A DNA stretch of 16,907 nucleotides, taken from contig JANNAV010000025.1 in the NCBI GenBank assembly GCA_031384695.1, forward strand, positions 1-16,907, written 5' to 3'. Source of the DNA: JANNAV01 sp031384695. GTDB lineage: Bacteria > Pseudomonadota > Alphaproteobacteria > Rhodobacterales > Rhodobacteraceae. Position 1 is the stretch's first letter. Every line of letters begins with the position of its first letter. The position numbers were made by a program, and so were the translations under genes. Under the pieces are notes generated by a model, which was not told where the DNA came from, made no database searches, and saw only the letters and a program-made list of their open reading frames with translations. This document shows positions 15,453-16,907 of this stretch, in pieces.

Positions 15453-15998
15453 TCACTTTCCGAACCGAGAAACTCCGGGAATTCGGGCGAAAAGCAACTG
15501 CGCCTCCATCCCGTCACCAAAGAAGAATTCGCCTCCAAGGCTCTCCAGTCGTTTCTCGCCCTCGTCCTTGAAAATCTGTTCAGCCGCTTCTGAAGCCAGC
15601 CGATTAGGATAGGGCTCTGATTGCAACTTCATCGACCATTTGCCAATTGCTGCCGGAGGGAAGCCCGCATTCAACTGCTGTTTCCGTGCAGCAACGTCAT
15701 CTGAGACGCCGATCTTCATCAGGACCTTCTTGTCTAACTGAGACTTGGGTCTCCCCAGAAGCGCGGAAGCATCCCCGTCGAACTGTGCCAAATAAAGGCA
15801 GGTCGGGCCATCTTCGTGATTGACAACCCTTTCGCCGAAGCTGCCAGGGAAGGCACGGGACGGCCGCAAAACCTTCCCAAGTGCCTGCCCATTCACATTC
15901 GTTTCTGACAACGGAGGCTCACCGAACACGCTAACTTCCGTGACCTTGATTTTTAGTGCCAGCTCTATTTCTTCCGCCAGAAGTGGAGGGCTCCACAC
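15453..15998 (-). CDS. Possible GIY-YIG / T5orf172-like protein, perhaps 5'-truncated
   Basis: The protein has 181 residues from a GTG at 15998. Its C-terminal two thirds read CLYLAQFDG, then VLMKIGVSDDVAARKQQLNA, then GFPPAAIGKW, and end ESLGGEFFFGD. This resembles the T5orf172/MUG113 branch of the GIY-YIG nuclease fold, where a KIGVS-type strand precedes an arginine-bearing helix. The call is by pattern only. The frame stays open upstream to a stop at 16074-16076 without an ATG, and the GTG has no ribosome site, so the true N-terminus may have been lost by recombination with the adjacent small gene. That gene's last 34 bases (15965-15998) overlap this frame. Confidence 0.5.
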   Translation of the reverse strand: MWSPPLLAEEIELALKIKVTEVSVFGEPPLSETNVNGQALGKVLRPSRAFPGSFGERVVNHEDGPTCLYLAQFDGDASALLGRPKSQLDKKVLMKIGVSDDVAARKQQLNAGFPPAAIGKWSMKLQSEPYPNRLASEAAEQIFKDEGEKRLESLGGEFFFGDGMEAQLLFARIPGVSRFGK

Positions 15999-16246
15999 AG
16001 CAATCGCTTGCCCAGCTTGCCGTAGTCTAACACCAAGGTCAGTCGGGCCTCGGCCTGATCGGCAGTGTCAGCCTTCATGATCGAGGTGAAGGCGAGGGCC
16101 GCGCGCTCGGCGCCGATCCGTGCCGCCAGCAAGCGGGCGAAATTATCGCCCGCCTTCTTGGCACTGGTGGCCGGTTCGATCCGGGTTTCGGAGAGGCGCT
16201 GGGCGAGAGTGTCGATCTGCGCGGCGGTGAGGGCATTGGTTTTCAT
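15965..16246 (-). CDS. Small hypothetical protein, probably 3'-truncated
   Basis: The protein has 93 residues from ATG 16246, with an AAGGA site about 8 bases upstream. It lies 12 bases after the stop of the preceding small gene, so the two form an operon. Residues 1-68 (MKTNALTAAQIDTLAQRL, then AARIGAERAALAFTSIMKA) look like a well-behaved alanine-rich helical protein. The last 25 residues (LTLVLDYGKLGKRLLCG and a basic end) change character. Here the nucleotide composition also shifts and another reading frame, that of the T5orf172-like protein, takes over. I read it as the N-terminal part of a mobile-element gene cut by recombination near 16040. I do not recognise its function. Confidence 0.55.
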   Translation of the reverse strand: MKTNALTAAQIDTLAQRLSETRIEPATSAKKAGDNFARLLAARIGAERAALAFTSIMKADTADQAEARLTLVLDYGKLGKRLLCGALHFWRKK

Positions 16247-16258
16247 GGTCGGGTTCCT

Positions 16259-16468
16259 TCAAGCGTTGGTGATGTGGGCGGAATGCCCGAGGGTGGTAAC
16301 GGCGTAGATCATGGTGCGGCCGTCGCCGATCGCAGCCCCGAATGCCTGCGCCTCGGGCAGAGTCGCGAATTGCTCGCGCGTGCGGGTGGCGGGCGTGCGC
16401 CCCCGGGCGGCGACAAAGTGGGCGGCGTTCTTGAGGCAGAATTCTTCGTGGGTTGTCAGGGGCTTCAT
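16259..16468 (-). CDS. Small hypothetical protein
   Basis: The protein has 69 residues from ATG 16468, which has GGAG 9 bases upstream. It starts MKPLTTHEEFCLKNAAHFVA and has one cysteine, a basic middle (RGRTPATRTREQFATLPEAQ) and a C-terminal GDGRTMIYAVTTLGHSAHI segment. The last part looks like a strand-rich small domain. An extension to 16516 would add a cysteine-rich leader without a ribosome site. It is the first gene of a two-gene minus-strand operon and divergent from the terminase-like gene. I do not recognise the family. The setting suggests an accessory phage or island gene. Confidence 0.6.
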   Translation of the reverse strand: MKPLTTHEEFCLKNAAHFVAARGRTPATRTREQFATLPEAQAFGAAIGDGRTMIYAVTTLGHSAHITNA

Positions 16469-16563
16469 GGCGGTCTCCGTTGCGTTGCAATGGCTGCAGA
16501 CAGCGCAGGACGTCAAAAGAGAGCAACTCCTAAGTCACTGCAATTGTGGAGGTTTCGGTCAGA

Positions 16564-16907
16564 ATGGGAGTGTCCCGGCGAAGCTATGCCGCGCAGCGCG
16601 GGGTCTCGGAGGCGGCTGTGCGCAAAGCGATCGCCACCGGACGGATCACCACCCTACCCGACGGCACGATCGATCCAGTTCGGGCGGATTCCGAATGGGG
16701 TGCCCAGACTGATCCGGCCAAGCAGCGGGGCCAGCATGCCAAGCAGATGGGCGCGGAGACGGCGGCAGGAACGGCGCGGGCGGCGGCCACCAAGCCGGTG
16801 CCGCAGGCGGCGATCCGGGCAGTGGCCGATACCTTGCGCGATGCCGGAACCGATCCGGGCAGCCCGGAGGCCACCGGCGGCGAGGTGTCGTTCCTGCGCG
16901 CCAGGAT
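16564..16907 (+). CDS. Phage terminase small subunit-like (Nu1-type), partial
   Basis: The open frame runs off the right edge, giving 114 complete codons. The N-terminus, MGVSRRSYAAQRGVSEAAVR then KAIATGRITTLPDGTIDPVR, is a short winged-helix DNA-binding unit. From memory it matches small proteins in alphaproteobacterial prophages annotated as terminase small subunit or 'elements of external origin'. In those a DNA-recognition helix is followed by a DGTIDP turn, then DPAKQRG. An alanine-rich linker follows, and the visible end GGEVSFLRAR would lead into the helical segment of this family. Start ATG 16564 has GGAGG about 11 bases upstream. It would recognise phage DNA for packaging with a large subunit expected just to the right. 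Confidence 0.65.
   Translation, partial: MGVSRRSYAAQRGVSEAAVRKAIATGRITTLPDGTIDPVRADSEWGAQTDPAKQRGQHAKQMGAETAAGTARAAATKPVPQAAIRAVADTLRDAGTDPGSPEATGGEVSFLRAR

Noticed and set aside
16584..16874. Minus-strand open frame of 96 codons at the right edge
   Set aside because: It is antisense to the terminase-like gene, with repetitive alanine-rich content typical of a shadow of GC-rich sequence.
1..16907. CRISPR arrays, transposase genes, rRNA genes or riboswitches
   Set aside because: No regularly spaced repeats, transposase motifs, rRNA segments or recognisable riboswitch cores were seen. The GTTGAC pairs are too few and too short to be a CRISPR array.

Overview
The window looks like a chromosomal segment of a marine alphaproteobacterium, most likely Rhodobacterales (Roseobacter group). 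The evidence is GC-rich coding, Shine-Dalgarno-led compact operons, a heterotetrameric sarcosine oxidase operon in soxB-soxD-soxA order, and a TMAO/betaine-type ABC transporter with a TorTSR sensory system. The species call is inference from gene content.

Layout. (1) 1-2758, minus strand: soxB, soxD and the 5' part of soxA. soxA has an in-frame TAA about 79 codons in, yet its frame stays open and conserved on both sides, so it looks like a nonsense mutation or a base-call error. (2) 2830-3852, plus: a GlxA/GbdR-type AraC-family regulator divergent from soxB. (3) 3911-5131, minus: creatinase with all expected catalytic residues, divergent from a LysR-type regulator (5269-6189). A dyad and a sigma70-like promoter lie between them. 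(4) 6203-10170, minus: a binding protein, an ATPase and a double-length permease with two fused transport domains, closest in my judgement to the TMAO importer TmoXVW. A hairpin sits between binding-protein and ATPase genes. (5) 10348-15031: response regulator TorR (+), hybrid kinase TorS (-) and periplasmic sensor TorT (+), with no TMAO reductase genes nearby. (6) 15032-15452: a gene-free stretch with the 3' half of an initiator-tRNA-like sequence, flanked by paired GTTGAC repeats, which looks like an attachment-site remnant. (7) 15453-16907: small or truncated genes and the start of a phage small-terminase-like gene, consistent with a mobile element extending to the right.

How it fits together. 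Creatinase makes sarcosine and urea from creatine, and sarcosine oxidase turns sarcosine into glycine plus a C1 unit. The ABC importer brings in a small methylated amine, and TorTSR probably senses TMAO or a similar compound and controls the importer gene divergent from torR. The left 15 kb therefore reads as an N-methylated-osmolyte uptake and catabolism locus, and the right 1.7 kb as the edge of a mobile element.
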